A DNA stretch of 5,732 nucleotides. It comes from Puniceicoccales bacterium (lineage in GTDB: Bacteria; Verrucomicrobiota; Verrucomicrobiia; Opitutales; UBA953). A model generated the notes under the pieces. The model was given only the letters and a program-made list of their open reading frames with translations, searched no databases and was not told where the DNA came from. The first letter of the stretch is position 1. Every line of letters starts with the position of its first letter. Both the position numbers and the translations under genes were made by a program. Below, piece after piece: positions 5,463 through 5,732 of the stretch. The stretch covers positions 1-5,732 of the forward strand of contig JAITIB010000008.1 of the NCBI GenBank assembly GCA_031279675.1, given 5' to 3'.

Positions 5463-5732
5463 ATGAACAAAACTCCAAAAAAAGATTGGCGCCTTGCGCG
5501 AGTTGCGCGGCAAGCGCGGGCGCAAAGCGGAGATGTCGGCTACAATGCCGGCATGATTCATTCCACGATCACCGCGAACTTCGCGAAACACGCGAACGCA
5601 AATGAAGTAAGAAGTGAGAAGTTAAAAGTGAGAGGAAGAGAGAGGCGGACCCGCTTCTTACTTCTCACTTCTCTCTTCTCACTTCTCGCCCTGTCCGGGT
5701 GCGGGACGCTGTCCCTCACCTCTGACGCCATC
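5463..5732 (+). CDS. Hypothetical phage protein running into a lipoprotein-like signal sequence (partial)
   Basis: The frame opens at ATG 5463 and is still open at the window end, at least 90 residues. The first ~48 residues are basic and soluble (MNKTPKKDWRLARVARQARA, then SGDVGYNAGMIHSTITANFA); I do not recognise them. Next comes the sequence encoded by palindromic copy 3 (RRTRFLLLTSLFSLL), directly followed by ALSGCGTL. This makes a basic n-region, a hydrophobic core and a lipobox with Cys codon at 5700-5702, the layout of a type II signal peptide. An in-frame GTG at 5628 would place that Cys at residue 25 and give a normal lipoprotein start, with only a weak GAGAAG upstream. Two proteins fused by loss of a stop, or a separate lipoprotein beginning at 5628, are both possible. 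The ATG at 5463 has only a weak GGA before it. Position after MuF suggests a phage accessory or lysis-type lipoprotein; that is a guess. Confidence 0.5.
   Translation, partial: MNKTPKKDWRLARVARQARAQSGDVGYNAGMIHSTITANFAKHANANEVRSEKLKVRGRERRTRFLLLTSLFSLLALSGCGTLSLTSDAI
5605..5687 (+). repeat. Palindromic repeat, copy 3
   Basis: The left arm (AAGTAAGAAGTGAGAAG..., 5605-5643) and right arm (CTTCTTACTTCTCACTTC..., 5654-5687) form a long imperfect hairpin closed by GCGG/CCGC around a 2-base loop (AC). The units are the same AAGTGAGA/TCTCACTT type as copies 1 and 2, but the centre differs and the arms are fuller. It lies inside an open frame and is read through without a stop. Confidence 0.72.

Overview
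The window is GC-rich, with strong third-position G/C in its genes. It looks like a junction between a bacterial housekeeping gene and a decayed Mu-like (transposable phage) prophage. The host cannot be fixed from this sequence alone. The style of the portal and MuF-like head proteins and of the decayed transposase recalls Verrucomicrobia of the Opitutaceae type; this is an impression from memory, not a search result.

Layout. Positions 1-137 hold the last codons of pyruvate, phosphate dikinase (ppdK), closed by a strong hairpin terminator at 177-219. A leftward XRE-family helix-turn-helix regulator follows at 466-798, with a clear Shine-Dalgarno and a GTG start; it is a candidate phage repressor. 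Positions 1050-1656 hold a leftward, frameshifted and internally deleted rve/DDE-type transposase remnant. A small rightward HTH protein (about 1711-1974) comes next. The gene-poor stretch 1975-2370 carries two direct copies of a CTCCGCG-rich repeat flanking three small hairpins. From 2371 the phage head genes run rightward: a DUF935 (Mu gp29-like) portal gene broken by a frame change and apparent deletion near 2812, then an intact MuF-like (Mu gp30-like) head morphogenesis gene (3861-5330). A last open frame (5463 to the window end) becomes a lipoprotein-like signal peptide.

The most striking feature is a family of three short imperfect palindromes made of AAGTGARAAG/CTTCTCACTT-type units. 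They lie inside or at the edges of the phage genes, at 2618-2690, 3807-3855 and 5605-5687. Copies 1 and 2 share a 35-base stretch with one mismatch. Both are read in the same phase within the portal gene, even though the gene changes frame between them. Copy 1 adds about 28 residues in frame and also brings an internal SD plus GTG. Copy 2 supplies the portal stop codon and abuts the next start codon. Copy 3 encodes the hydrophobic core of an apparent lipoprotein signal sequence. They behave like coding-compatible interspersed palindromes, comparable in principle to the Rickettsia palindromic elements.

Functionally, the phage genes would build the capsid portal and prohead, but the block is not a working phage. 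No Mu A/B transposition genes and no large terminase lie between the regulator and the portal, and the portal itself is broken. The intact MuF-like gene has a C-terminal extension of about 215 residues whose role I cannot assign.
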